64,000 nucleotides of DNA from Sphingobacteriales bacterium 39-19. Lineage in GTDB: Bacteria > Bacteroidota > Bacteroidia > Chitinophagales > Chitinophagaceae. The notes beneath the pieces are model-generated. The model was not told the DNA's origin, ran no database searches, and saw only the letters and a list, made by a program, of their open reading frames with translations. Made by a program: the position numbers and the translations under genes. Shown here one piece after another: positions 53,567-62,723 of this stretch. Where the stretch lies: NCBI GenBank assembly GCA_001898465.1, contig MKTX01000004.1:1-64000 (forward strand). The letters run 5' to 3'. Position 1 is the first letter of the stretch; every line of letters begins with the position of its first letter.

Positions 53567-54961
53567 TTAATGATACAACCAGCCAATAATAATTTCGGGA
53601 TATGCCCCAATGATGAGGATAAGTGCACAGGTAACCAGTAACATGAACTTAAAAGTGGCCGGTATTTTTTCATCGGTAAACACCCGGTTTTCGGCAGGTT
53701 CTTTAAAATACATGGCCTGAATAACCCTAAAATAATAATAAGCACTGGTTGCTGCAAATAATACAGCTACTACTACCAACCACTGGTAATGTCCATTTTG
53801 CAAAGCAGCTAATAATACATAGAACTTTGCTGTAAAACCTGCCGTAAGCGGAATACCTGTGAGAGAAAATAAAAATAAGGCCCCGGCAAATGCGACAAGC
53901 GGCTCTTTACGGGCCAGGCCATTAAATCCATCAATCGTATAATCATTAAGCTTTATAAGGATCGAAAAAATGCCAATGGTGGCTAAGCTATAAGCGGCAC
54001 TGTAAATTAATAAACCCTCTTTAGCGGGGCCATTCAATGCAAAAATAGCCAGTAACATAAAACCTGCCTGTGCGATACTGGAATAGGCCAGCATACGCTT
54101 AACACTTTGCTGAAATATGGCAGTGATATTGCCGATGAGCAGGGTAAGCACGGTAAGGATCACAATTAAAATTTGCCAATCTTTTTGTATCGCTCCAAAA
54201 GAACCTTCAAACAAACGGATAAATGCAATAAACCCACCTATTTTTACAATGGTGGCCATAAAAGAAGTAATTACGGTTGGCGCCCCATCATATACATCGG
54301 GCGTCCAAAAATGAAAGGGAGCCGCCGACACTTTAAACCCTAAAGCCACAATTAAAAAAACAATGCCTACCGTCATCATCACCGAAAGATGTTCTTTACC
54401 GGGTTGTATATGCTCCAGGTAAAATGAACCGTTGCTATTGGCGCCATAAATAAATGCGATACCCATTAAAAGCAATCCGGTAGAGAATGCCCCCATTAAA
54501 AAATACTTAAGCGAAGCTTCATTGCTTTTTAAATTTAATTTATCGCTGCCGGTAAGTATGTATAAGGGTATCGACATAATTTCGATACCCAGGAAGAGTA
54601 ATAATAACGTGTCGAATGTAGCACACAAAGAAACACCGCATAAAACAAAAAAGATCAGTGCAAAATATTCAGCCGTATGGTTTCCTATTTTTTCAAAATC
54701 TTTTCCATTAAGTAAAAAGAGTACCAGGGTGCATATATAAACAATGCAAATAAACGTAAGGCTGAAATTGCCGGTACGCAGCATATTTGATTTATCAATA
54801 TCAAATAAAGGCAGCCCGCTATATAATTCCATACCACTCAGCACCAAACCCAGTACGGCCCCGGCTACGGCAATATATTTTACCGATGCCCTATTCTTTA
54901 CAAATGCGCCTACAAACATTAAAACCACTCCCCATAGCGCTGAAAATACAATTGCATTCAT
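53567..54961 (-). CDS. nuoN: NADH-quinone oxidoreductase subunit N
   Basis: A 464-residue antiporter-like subunit of complex I with about 13-14 hydrophobic segments. The proton-channel core with conserved Lys residues is visible (LMGAFSTGLLLMGIAFIYG; ALGFKVSAAPFHFWTPDVYDGAPTVITSFMATIVKIGGFIAF). It pumps protons across the membrane as electrons pass from NADH to quinone. Last gene of the operon, followed by a terminator. Confidence 0.95.
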   Translation of the reverse strand: MNAIVFSALWGVVLMFVGAFVKNRASVKYIAVAGAVLGLVLSGMELYSGLPLFDIDKSNMLRTGNFSLTFICIVYICTLVLFLLNGKDFEKIGNHTAEYFALIFFVLCGVSLCATFDTLLLLFLGIEIMSIPLYILTGSDKLNLKSNEASLKYFLMGAFSTGLLLMGIAFIYGANSNGSFYLEHIQPGKEHLSVMMTVGIVFLIVALGFKVSAAPFHFWTPDVYDGAPTVITSFMATIVKIGGFIAFIRLFEGSFGAIQKDWQILIVILTVLTLLIGNITAIFQQSVKRMLAYSSIAQAGFMLLAIFALNGPAKEGLLIYSAAYSLATIGIFSILIKLNDYTIDGFNGLARKEPLVAFAGALFLFSLTGIPLTAGFTAKFYVLLAALQNGHYQWLVVVAVLFAATSAYYYFRVIQAMYFKEPAENRVFTDEKIPATFKFMLLVTCALILIIGAYPEIIIGWLYH

Positions 54962-54987
54962 AATTTACTTTTCCAAATGTTTACTCA

Positions 54988-56478
54988 TTATATAGCCTTC
55001 AACATCAAAATCTTCACAGCTTCTTTGGTCAATTCAAAGAAGGGGTCAGGATAAATCCCGATCATAAAGATGGCTACGATTACTATTGTAAATACTAATT
55101 TTTCATAAATTCCCAGGTCGGTCATATGGGCAGCAGCAGGCGAAGTTTCTCCATAAAATATTTGCCTTACCATCCGCAAAGAATAAACCGCCGCCAGTAT
55201 AATGCATACCAGGCCTGCAATGGCATACCATTTACCATAAATAAATAAACCGCTAAACATCATATATTCTCCCACAAAACCATTGGTTAAGGGTAGGGCA
55301 ATATTTGCCAGCACAATCAGCACTGTAAAAATGGTAAGTACCGGCGCCTTGTTGGCAATTCCGCCCAGTTCGCTCATTTTTCGCACATTCACTTTACGTT
55401 CCAGGAATTCTACAATCATCCACATACCAATGATATTAATACCATGGCTAAACATTTGTACCATTACCCCTTTTACACTTATCTCATTCATGGCAAATAA
55501 GGCTGCACACATTAAACCCACGTGGGCTATAGAAGAATAAGCAACTAATTTTTTTAAATTATCCTGTACCATGGCCAGTAAACTGGCATACAGCATTCCT
55601 GCCACACAAAGTATGATCACTATTTTTGAAAAATGCTCACTTGCCTGCGGGAACAAGGGGAACAACCAACGGATGACACCAAACAAACCCATTTTTACCA
55701 TGATGCCGCTGAGAACCATGGTAGTGGGCGTAAGGCTTTGATCATACGTATCGGGCTGCCAGGTATGAAAAGGAAATACAGGCATCTTAATGGCAAATGC
55801 CAGGAAGAATAACCAAAACATCCAGTTTTGCTGGTTGGGTGTTAATACCGCCTGGTAAAAAGAATCAATTACAAAAGAGTGAGATACATAGGTGCCATCA
55901 GAAAAAGTTTTTGCCGGGGTATGCAAATACACAAAGATGATCCCGATAAGCATTAACAGGGATCCTGCAAAGGTGTACACAAAAAATTTAAATGTTGTTT
56001 GAATCCTGCGTTCGGCGCCCCAGCGGCTGCATAAGAAATATGCAGGTATCAAAGCCAGCTCCCAGAAGAAATAAAACAAAAGCGCATCCATGGAAACAAA
56101 TACGCCCATAATACCCGACATGCAAAGCAGCATGAGTCCATAATAAGCCGATGCATCTTTAATTTTTTTACGATAGCTCGATGCAAAGATGAGGGGGTAG
56201 GCCAAAGCGGTAAGTAATGTGAGCAACTTACCGGTACCATCTAAACCAAAATATAAACTGGCACCCAGGTATTTTAACCAATAGTACACTACATTATTAT
56301 AAGCATAATATTCTTTGCCAGTATATGCCAGGCTTGCAACCGATACAGCAAGAATAAGGAGCGTACTAAATAAGGCTATTTGCCGTACTGTATTTTCTTT
56401 TTTAATAAAGAAACAAAGTATGCCCGTAAGAAACGGCAGCCATACTAATAGTTCCGGAAAAGTAATAAAAGTTCCCAA
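54988..56478 (-). CDS. nuoM: NADH-quinone oxidoreductase subunit M
   Basis: A 496-residue antiporter-like subunit of complex I. Conserved elements: FYFFWELALIPAYFLCSRWG with the key Glu, AIKMPVFPFHTWQPDTYDQSLTPTTMVLSGIMVKMGLFGVIRW, and VAYSSIAHVGLMCAALF. The start is TTG at 56478, as no ATG is in frame before the first membrane span and nuoL ends 12 bases upstream. Start by TTG is uncommon among its neighbours. Confidence 0.95.
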   Translation of the reverse strand: MGTFITFPELLVWLPFLTGILCFFIKKENTVRQIALFSTLLILAVSVASLAYTGKEYYAYNNVVYYWLKYLGASLYFGLDGTGKLLTLLTALAYPLIFASSYRKKIKDASAYYGLMLLCMSGIMGVFVSMDALLFYFFWELALIPAYFLCSRWGAERRIQTTFKFFVYTFAGSLLMLIGIIFVYLHTPAKTFSDGTYVSHSFVIDSFYQAVLTPNQQNWMFWLFFLAFAIKMPVFPFHTWQPDTYDQSLTPTTMVLSGIMVKMGLFGVIRWLFPLFPQASEHFSKIVIILCVAGMLYASLLAMVQDNLKKLVAYSSIAHVGLMCAALFAMNEISVKGVMVQMFSHGINIIGMWMIVEFLERKVNVRKMSELGGIANKAPVLTIFTVLIVLANIALPLTNGFVGEYMMFSGLFIYGKWYAIAGLVCIILAAVYSLRMVRQIFYGETSPAAAHMTDLGIYEKLVFTIVIVAIFMIGIYPDPFFELTKEAVKILMLKAI

Positions 56479-56490
56479 TGCGCTAATTGT

Positions 56491-58395
56491 TTATAGAAAT
56501 AATTGAATGATAAAAAATGCCAGCATACCCAAAACCATCAACAAGATGTAAACCCCTACCTGCCCGCTTTGTAACCACCTTAATTGCCGGGATCCATAGG
56601 TAATTGTTTTGCCCACCCCATTCACCAATCCATCTATTCCTTTCTTTTCAAAAATATTATTTAAAAATTGAGAAAAAGCAAATAAAGGCCTTACTAAAAT
56701 GGAATCATGTGCTTCATCGATATACCATTTATTTTCCAGCACTTTGGCCAGTCCCTTTGTTTCTTCTGTTGTTTTTTGATATTTACTATATTTCACCCAA
56801 GCCCATACCAGCATTACCAGCGCTACTCCTACCGAAATGCCAATAAGTAAATATTCTGTATTGTGGCTTATGGGATGTTCTTTTAATATTTTATTACTCT
56901 CGCTAAAGATGGGGTTTAAAAATGTTTGCAGTGTATGCCCCCCTTTCATCATAAATTCCGGGATGCCAATAAAGCCTCCCACTATAGATAAAGCTGCCAG
57001 TATCATTAACGGGATGGTAATAGCTGCGGGGCTTTCATGCAAATGATCTTCCTGTGCCGGTGTACCCCTGAATTTCCCCAGGAAAGTCATCCCGTACAAA
57101 CGGAACATATAAAAAGCCGTCATGGCTGCGCCTAACACACCAATGGCCCAATAAGCCGGGTGTGCCCCATAAGCGCCGGCAAGAATTTCATCTTTACTAA
57201 AGAAACCCGAAAAAGGAGGAATACCGGCAATTGCAAAACAAGCTATTAAAAAAGTGATGTGCGTGATTTTCATATGCTTTTTCAGGCCGCCCATATTACG
57301 CATATCTTGCTCACCTCCCATCGCATGAATCACACTTCCTGCTCCAAGAAATAATAAAGCTTTAAAAAATGCATGTGTCATTACATGAAATACCGAACCC
57401 ACATAAGCACCTACCCCCAGGCCCAGGAACATATATCCTAACTGGCTTACGGTTGAGTATGCCAAAACTTTTTTAATATCATTTTGTTGTAAGGCAATGC
57501 TGGCTGCCAGGATTGCGGTGGTAAGCCCAATTACGGCTACTACACCCATGGTAACGGGAGCCAGGCTATATAAAATATTACTGCGGGCAATCATATAAAT
57601 ACCTGCAGTCACCATGGTGGCAGCATGTATTAAAGCACTTACCGGGGTGGGGCCTGCCATGGCATCGGGAAGCCAGGTATATAAAGGGATCTGGGCGCTT
57701 TTGCCGGTTGCGCCTAATAATAAAAACAGGGTAATCCATTTAATATCCGTTACCGTAAGTTTGGCCAGGTTTTCAGGAGAGAATACCTGGTCGTAACTCA
57801 CCGTTCCCAGTTTATCAATCATCCAGAATAAAGCAATCAGGAACCCAAAATCGCCAATCCGGTTCATGATGAAAGCCTTGTTTCCGGCCTTTGTAAAATC
57901 TTTATTTTTATACCAATACCCAATTAATAAATAAGAACAAAGGCCTACCCCTTCCCACCCCATAAACATAATTACATAATTACTGCCCAATACCAGCAGC
58001 AGCATGGAAAACACAAACAGGTTGAGAAAGGAAAAATATTTTGCAAAATCCTTTGCAGGCTCATCATGCATATACGAGGTGGAATACACATGAATTAAAA
58101 AACCCACACCGCTAATAATCAGCAGGAATAAACTGCTTAACTGGTCCAGCTTAAAATCGAACCCGATCTTTAAATTATCAATATTGATAAAATTAAAATA
58201 ATGGATAGTGGCGGTTTGGCCTTTCAGTACCTGGCAAAAAACCAAAATACTTATTACAAAAGAAAGAAAGACAACGGCGCTTCCTATAAAACCACTCAGG
58301 CCTTTAGACAATACATTTCTTCCTGCACCATTCATTATAAAACCAATGAGTGGTAATACAGGAATCAGCCAGGCAAAATCAAAAATATTATTCAT
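56491..58395 (-). CDS. nuoL: NADH-quinone oxidoreductase subunit L
   Basis: About 634 residues, normal for NuoL, with 16 hydrophobic segments. The proton-channel region LLLGATGKSAQIPLYTWLPDAMAGPTPVSALIHAATMVTAGIYMIAR is intact and the long C-terminal amphipathic arm is present (near 545-575; KYQKTTEETKGLAKVLENKWYIDEAHDSILV). It is the distal pump of complex I. Two Met codons precede NNIFDFAWLIP; the second (58395) is preferred. Confidence 0.95.
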   Translation of the reverse strand: MNNIFDFAWLIPVLPLIGFIMNGAGRNVLSKGLSGFIGSAVVFLSFVISILVFCQVLKGQTATIHYFNFINIDNLKIGFDFKLDQLSSLFLLIISGVGFLIHVYSTSYMHDEPAKDFAKYFSFLNLFVFSMLLLVLGSNYVIMFMGWEGVGLCSYLLIGYWYKNKDFTKAGNKAFIMNRIGDFGFLIALFWMIDKLGTVSYDQVFSPENLAKLTVTDIKWITLFLLLGATGKSAQIPLYTWLPDAMAGPTPVSALIHAATMVTAGIYMIARSNILYSLAPVTMGVVAVIGLTTAILAASIALQQNDIKKVLAYSTVSQLGYMFLGLGVGAYVGSVFHVMTHAFFKALLFLGAGSVIHAMGGEQDMRNMGGLKKHMKITHITFLIACFAIAGIPPFSGFFSKDEILAGAYGAHPAYWAIGVLGAAMTAFYMFRLYGMTFLGKFRGTPAQEDHLHESPAAITIPLMILAALSIVGGFIGIPEFMMKGGHTLQTFLNPIFSESNKILKEHPISHNTEYLLIGISVGVALVMLVWAWVKYSKYQKTTEETKGLAKVLENKWYIDEAHDSILVRPLFAFSQFLNNIFEKKGIDGLVNGVGKTITYGSRQLRWLQSGQVGVYILLMVLGMLAFFIIQLFL

Positions 58396-58441
58396 AAGCA
58401 TAATGAACCGGTACCTCTTTATGTACAGAGATGGCCGGCTG

Positions 58442-58774
58442 TTAGTTCTTTAACCTGTTTAAAAAATTTACATCTACAGAATGTATATTCCGGTATAACA
58501 TGACAATAATAGCCAATCCCACGCTTACCTCTGCCGCTGCTACAATCATAATGAAAAACACAAAAATTTGTGCATCGCTGGCATACGTAACCGAAGCTTT
58601 TGCAGCCGTACTCACAGCATGCATTTTAGAAAATGCAACCAGTAAAAGATTTACAGCATTGAGCATAAGCTCTACACACATAAATATAAGGATTGCATTC
58701 CGGCGAATTAATACACCTACAATACCAATGGTAAATAATACAAGCGATAAGGCGATATATGCTTTAATGTCCAT
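58442..58774 (-). CDS. nuoK: NADH-quinone oxidoreductase subunit K
   Basis: A 110-residue subunit with three membrane spans. The conserved glutamates of the inner quinone-linked proton path are seen in [19 protein letters not shown] and [18 protein letters not shown]. It begins 2 bases after the stop of the unexpected exported-protein gene, so translation is probably coupled. Confidence 0.95.
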   Translation of the reverse strand: MDIKAYIALSLVLFTIGIVGVLIRRNAILIFMCVELMLNAVNLLLVAFSKMHAVSTAAKASVTYASDAQIFVFFIMIVAAAEVSVGLAIIVMLYRNIHSVDVNFLNRLKN

Positions 58775-58776
58775 AA

Positions 58777-59331
58777 TTATAATTTCACATACAGGCCCAC
58801 ACCCACCGTTTGCGAAGCAGGGCCCACTGATAAAATATCTTTAATTGATTTTGTAACCACTCCGTTAAAAATATCTACTGCTTTATACGAAGCTCCTTTT
58901 GTAAGGAATTTTACAATAAGCCCGGATCCGATGCTACTTAAGCCGGCTGCCAGGGCTGTTTGATAATCAGTTTTAGCTGCTTTACTTACGGCACGTATGG
59001 TGGCATAAGTAGTAATAGCAGCGCCGGTATAGGCAGCTACTTTATAAATGGTTCTGCCTGTACGAAAGGTATTGAACAACTTATTTGCTTTATCATTTTT
59101 CTTTAACCCGATAATCTCTGCTACTTTAAATATTTTTTCAATGGGTTGCTTCCCCAGGCTAAATTTGGGAGCAAATCCTTTATCTACTTTCAAAACCTTT
59201 CCCAATATCTGATTTATATTAATCTGGCTAATATCTATTTTATTTAGATCTATCTTGTTCAAATCAATTTGTGCAGATACCGTTTTACCCGCACAAAATG
59301 CAATTAAGCATAAACAGATTATTTTTTTCAC
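58777..59331 (-). CDS. Exported protein of unknown function inside the nuo operon
   Basis: A 184-residue protein with a signal peptide (ends TVSAQ). The mature N-terminus is a short repeat of five residues: [20 protein letters not shown]. Then comes a helical, alanine-rich region (about 95-160; [40 protein letters not shown]) that could be two membrane hairpins, and a C-terminal GVGLYVKL strand. The start is GTG; the overlapping ATG is in another frame. It lies 16 bases after nuoJ and 2 bases before nuoK. It belongs to no known complex I subunit family, so it may be an assembly or accessory factor or an inserted cotranscribed gene. Confidence 0.75.
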   Translation of the reverse strand: MKKIICLCLIAFCAGKTVSAQIDLNKIDLNKIDISQININQILGKVLKVDKGFAPKFSLGKQPIEKIFKVAEIIGLKKNDKANKLFNTFRTGRTIYKVAAYTGAAITTYATIRAVSKAAKTDYQTALAAGLSSIGSGLIVKFLTKGASYKAVDIFNGVVTKSIKDILSVGPASQTVGVGLYVKL

Positions 59332-59347
59332 ATTGTATAATTTACAA

Positions 59348-59848
59348 TTAAGAATCTTTTTTCCCGATGACCACGGCGCCTACCATAGCGCTTAAAAACA
59401 ATACACTGCTAATTTCAAATGGCAATACATATTTGGTAAATAAGGTCATTCCTAAAACATGGATAAGGCCGCCATCGCCGGTTTTTAACAGTACCGGCTG
59501 GGCTTGTTGTACATTCATAAATGCCGATAATAATACCAACAGTAAACTGCCACCCGAAATAAGGGCAATCAGGCGCAGCCGGTAATTTTTTACGGGTTCA
59601 TTATCTGCATTCAAATTCATCAGCATAACTACAAAAAGGAATAACACCATAATAGCCCCGGCATATACAATAATATTTACGATGGCTAAAAATTGAGCGT
59701 TTAATAAAACATAGTGACCAGAAATTGAGAAGAACACCACGATAAGCCACAAAATACTTTTCACCGGGTTTTTGCTCAGCATCATCATGAGGGCGCTGCC
59801 TACTGAAAGAACGCTTAATAAAATAAATAATATAGTTTGAATATTCAT
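59348..59848 (-). CDS. nuoJ: NADH-quinone oxidoreductase subunit J
   Basis: A 166-residue membrane subunit with five hydrophobic segments. The conserved region FLAIVNIIVYAGAIMVLFLFVVMLMNL forms the pi-bulge helix involved in proton transfer. Length and motif are standard. It is followed after 16 bases by the unexpected exported-protein gene and preceded by nuoI. Confidence 0.95.
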   Translation of the reverse strand: MNIQTILFILLSVLSVGSALMMMLSKNPVKSILWLIVVFFSISGHYVLLNAQFLAIVNIIVYAGAIMVLFLFVVMLMNLNADNEPVKNYRLRLIALISGGSLLLVLLSAFMNVQQAQPVLLKTGDGGLIHVLGMTLFTKYVLPFEISSVLFLSAMVGAVVIGKKDS

Positions 59849-59872
59849 ATCTGGTTTCTGAAAATAATGCGC

Positions 59873-60430
59873 TTAGTCTTTTTGTTTTTTTTGAGCTGCC
59901 CGGTTTCCCAATGCTTTTTTATATCCTTCGGGGTCTTCTTTCGGATTGGGTATGAGCAAATCTTCTTTTTTATAAATAAACTGCGAACGTAAATAATCTG
60001 AAGGCATAAATGACTCACTTAAATAAATGGCATCTTTAGGACAGGCCTCTTCACAAAAACCACAAAATATACAACGCAGCATATTAATTTCATATTTCGC
60101 TGCATATTTTTCTTCCCGGTATAAATGTTCTTCACCCGGCAGCCTTTCAGCAGCTTCCATGGTAATGGCTTCTGCGGGGCAGGCTACTGCACACAATCCG
60201 CAAGCCGTGCAATTCTCTCTTCCCTCCTCATCCCGGTTTAAAATTTGTAAACCTCTGAACACCGGGCTAAAGGGCCTGGTTTTTTCAGGAAAATTGATGG
60301 TTGGGTTCTTTTTAAAAATGTGGCTAAAAGTAATTCCCATCCCTTTTACAATGGCAGGAAGATACATTTTTTCCCAAATCGTCATTGGCGACCTGTCTAC
60401 CGGCTGAACTCTGTTTGTTAATGACTGCAT
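59873..60430 (-). CDS. nuoI: NADH-quinone oxidoreductase subunit I (2x[4Fe-4S] ferredoxin)
   Basis: A 185-residue protein with two ferredoxin-type cysteine motifs, CTACGLCAVACPAEAI and CIFCGFCEEACPKDAI, each ligating a [4Fe-4S] cluster (N6a, N6b). It hands electrons to the last cluster before quinone. The C-terminus is lysine-rich. The N-terminal segment contains the amphipathic helix that docks to the membrane arm (MYLPAIVKGMGITFSHIFKKNP). Confidence 0.95.
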   Translation of the reverse strand: MQSLTNRVQPVDRSPMTIWEKMYLPAIVKGMGITFSHIFKKNPTINFPEKTRPFSPVFRGLQILNRDEEGRENCTACGLCAVACPAEAITMEAAERLPGEEHLYREEKYAAKYEINMLRCIFCGFCEEACPKDAIYLSESFMPSDYLRSQFIYKKEDLLIPNPKEDPEGYKKALGNRAAQKKQKD

Positions 60431-60466
60431 AAGGTTAAAGTTTGCAAAAATATGATTAATCGAATC

Positions 60467-61537
60467 TTATTTATTAAAAAATAATATTGCCGCTCCTGTA
60501 GCCATCATATTAAATAGGGCCAATGGTATCATCACACGCCATCCCAGGTGCATAAGCTGATCGTAGCGGAAGCGTGGTATGGTCCATCGAACCCAAATAA
60601 ATAAAAACAGGAAACAGGCAATCTTGATGAAAAAGGCGACAACTCCTAAAATAGCGGCGGTATTCACAGCCAGGTTTGCTTCATTTAAAAAGGGGATATC
60701 ATACCCTCCAAAAAATAAAGTTACCATTACCGCACTGCTGATAAACATATTTACATATTCACTAAACAGGTAAAATCCCAACTTCATAGAGGAATACTCT
60801 GTGTGGTAGCCGCCAATAAGTTCATTTTCTGCTTCCGGCAAATCAAAGGGGGTGCGGTTACATTCTGCAAAAGCACATACTAAGAAAATAAAGAAGCCCA
60901 ATGGTTGTTTTAAAATATTCCAGCTTAATAGGCCACCCCATCCGCCTTGCTGTTGCTGCACTACCATTTCTTTAAGGCTGAGTGTGCCGGTAAACATTAA
61001 CAATGCTATGAGTGAAAGGCCTAATGCCAGTTCGTAACTGATAATTTGTGAAGCTGCCCGCAGGCCGCCCATTAATGAATATTTATTATTGCTTGCCCAG
61101 GCTCCTACCATGATGCCATATACCCCCAGGCTTACTACGCCAAATACATACAGGATGCCAATATTTACATCTGCAATTTGCAATTGCATTTCCCTGCCGC
61201 CCGGTAAAATAATTTTATCGCCCCAGGGAATTACAGCGCTGGTCATAATGGCTGTAAGCATGGCCAGCCCGGGCCCCAATACAAATAATGCTTTGGATGA
61301 AAAATTAGGAATAATTTCTTCTTTAAAAAACAATTTCATGCCATCTGCCAGGGGTTGTAAAATGCCAAAAGGGCCTGCCCGGTTGGGGCCCGGCCTGTCT
61401 TGCAACAAACCAGCTACTTTTCTTTCTGCAAAAGTAGTGTACATGGCCACTACCAGCGAAATAGAAACTACAATGGCAATGAGTACTAATTTTTCAATTA
61501 AAAATGGCCAGTCAATATTTAATAAAATGCCGTTCAT
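60467..61537 (-). CDS. nuoH: NADH-quinone oxidoreductase subunit H
   Basis: A 356-residue membrane subunit with eight to nine spans that builds the quinone chamber. Signature TTFAERKVAGLLQDRPGPNRAGPFGILQPLADGMKLFFKE near residue 28, FAECNRTPFDLPEAENELIGGYHTEYSSMKLGFY with the conserved Glu/Asp pairs, and WVRWTIPRFRYDQLMHLGWRVMIPLALFN. All markers intact. Confidence 0.96.
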   Translation of the reverse strand: MNGILLNIDWPFLIEKLVLIAIVVSISLVVAMYTTFAERKVAGLLQDRPGPNRAGPFGILQPLADGMKLFFKEEIIPNFSSKALFVLGPGLAMLTAIMTSAVIPWGDKIILPGGREMQLQIADVNIGILYVFGVVSLGVYGIMVGAWASNNKYSLMGGLRAASQIISYELALGLSLIALLMFTGTLSLKEMVVQQQQGGWGGLLSWNILKQPLGFFIFLVCAFAECNRTPFDLPEAENELIGGYHTEYSSMKLGFYLFSEYVNMFISSAVMVTLFFGGYDIPFLNEANLAVNTAAILGVVAFFIKIACFLFLFIWVRWTIPRFRYDQLMHLGWRVMIPLALFNMMATGAAILFFNK

Positions 61538-61557
61538 TTGATTTGCTGTTTGTTTCT

Positions 61558-62676
61558 TTATTTTTCAAAATCGTCCGAATGGGCCGGGCGGTTTAATTTG
61601 CTAAGATCTATTTCCGGCCTGTTTACCCCGCTTACACTATGAATGTTCATTAATAATTTGGGATCCCTGCCATCCATCACTTCTGTAATGGTTTCTTTAG
61701 GTACATCCAGTACTTTATATTTATTGGCACCAATTACTGAGTGGCGGCTAATTTGTGTGAGCCCTTCTACTACCCAGTCACTTGTTTTCTTTTTATCAAA
61801 ACGGCAGGCATTGCAAATCCACCCCGGTTTTCCATCAAAACTTTGCACTTCGCCCCAGGGATCTTTTCGGGAAGTAACCCTAAACACTTCTTCACCCCTT
61901 AACCACAATGTTGCTTTTCCGCAGCAACCGGGTGTTTCGCAATCCCGGTGGGCATCTACGGGTTTGGTAAACCACACCCTGTTTTTAAACCGGAATGTTT
62001 TATCGGTGAGGGCGCCTACGGGGCATACATCAATCATGTTCCCGCTAAAGTCATTATCTATAGCTTTTGAAATATAGGTAGAAATGGCTGCCTTGTCGCC
62101 CCTGTCTACAATACCATGTACCCTTTTATTGGTAAGCTGGTCTGCCACCATCACACAGCGGTAACATAATATACAGCGGGTCATATGCAGTTGAATGAGC
62201 GGCCCGATATCTTCTCTTTTAAAAGTACGGCGCACAAATTCGGTACGGGTACCTACTTTACCGTGATCATAGCTTAAGTCCTGCAAATAACATTCTCCTG
62301 CCTGGTCGCAGATGGGGCAATCCAGCGGGTGATTAATTAATAAAAATTCTACCACTCCATTGCGGGCATCCAACACTCGTTCGCTGGTAATATTTTTCAC
62401 CACCATACCTTCCATTACCTGGGTACGGCAACTGGCAACCAGTTTTGGCATGGGCCTGGGGTCGGCAGCAGAACCTGCTGCAACTTCTACCAGGCATGTA
62501 CGGCATTTACCCCCACTCCCTTCCAGCTTACTATAAAAACACATGGTAGGAGGTGCAAATTCACTTCCTAATAAGCGGGCAGCTTCTACAATGGTAGTGC
62601 CGGGCTCTACTTCTACCGTAATATTATCAATCGTTATTTTAATCTTTTTATTTTCTTCTGCCATAGTTTTTTTCAT
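61558..62676 (-). CDS. nuoG: NADH-quinone oxidoreductase subunit G, short form without molybdopterin domain
   Basis: A 372-residue NuoG. It has the [2Fe-2S] ferredoxin domain (CFYSKLEGSGGKCRTCLVEV), the His-Cys3 and Cys4 [4Fe-4S] domain (HPLDCPICDQAGECYLQD; HMTRCILCYRCV) and the region after it (CETPGCCGKATLW; WICNACRF). The long molybdopterin-oxidoreductase part of enterobacterial NuoG (about 900 residues) is absent. The natural end suggests this is the normal Bacteroidota short form and not a truncation. The start could also be the ATG at 62664. Confidence 0.92.
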   Translation of the reverse strand: MKKTMAEENKKIKITIDNITVEVEPGTTIVEAARLLGSEFAPPTMCFYSKLEGSGGKCRTCLVEVAAGSAADPRPMPKLVASCRTQVMEGMVVKNITSERVLDARNGVVEFLLINHPLDCPICDQAGECYLQDLSYDHGKVGTRTEFVRRTFKREDIGPLIQLHMTRCILCYRCVMVADQLTNKRVHGIVDRGDKAAISTYISKAIDNDFSGNMIDVCPVGALTDKTFRFKNRVWFTKPVDAHRDCETPGCCGKATLWLRGEEVFRVTSRKDPWGEVQSFDGKPGWICNACRFDKKKTSDWVVEGLTQISRHSVIGANKYKVLDVPKETITEVMDGRDPKLLMNIHSVSGVNRPEIDLSKLNRPAHSDDFEK

Positions 62677-62723
62677 TTTAGTGAATGAAAAATAAATTCA
62701 TTTTTCCTGCTACTTCGCTGTAT

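Noticed and set aside
61558..62676. NuoG read as a truncated pseudogene
   Set aside because: The short form without molybdopterin domain is usual in Bacteroidota, and the protein ends naturally with all iron-sulphur motifs present.
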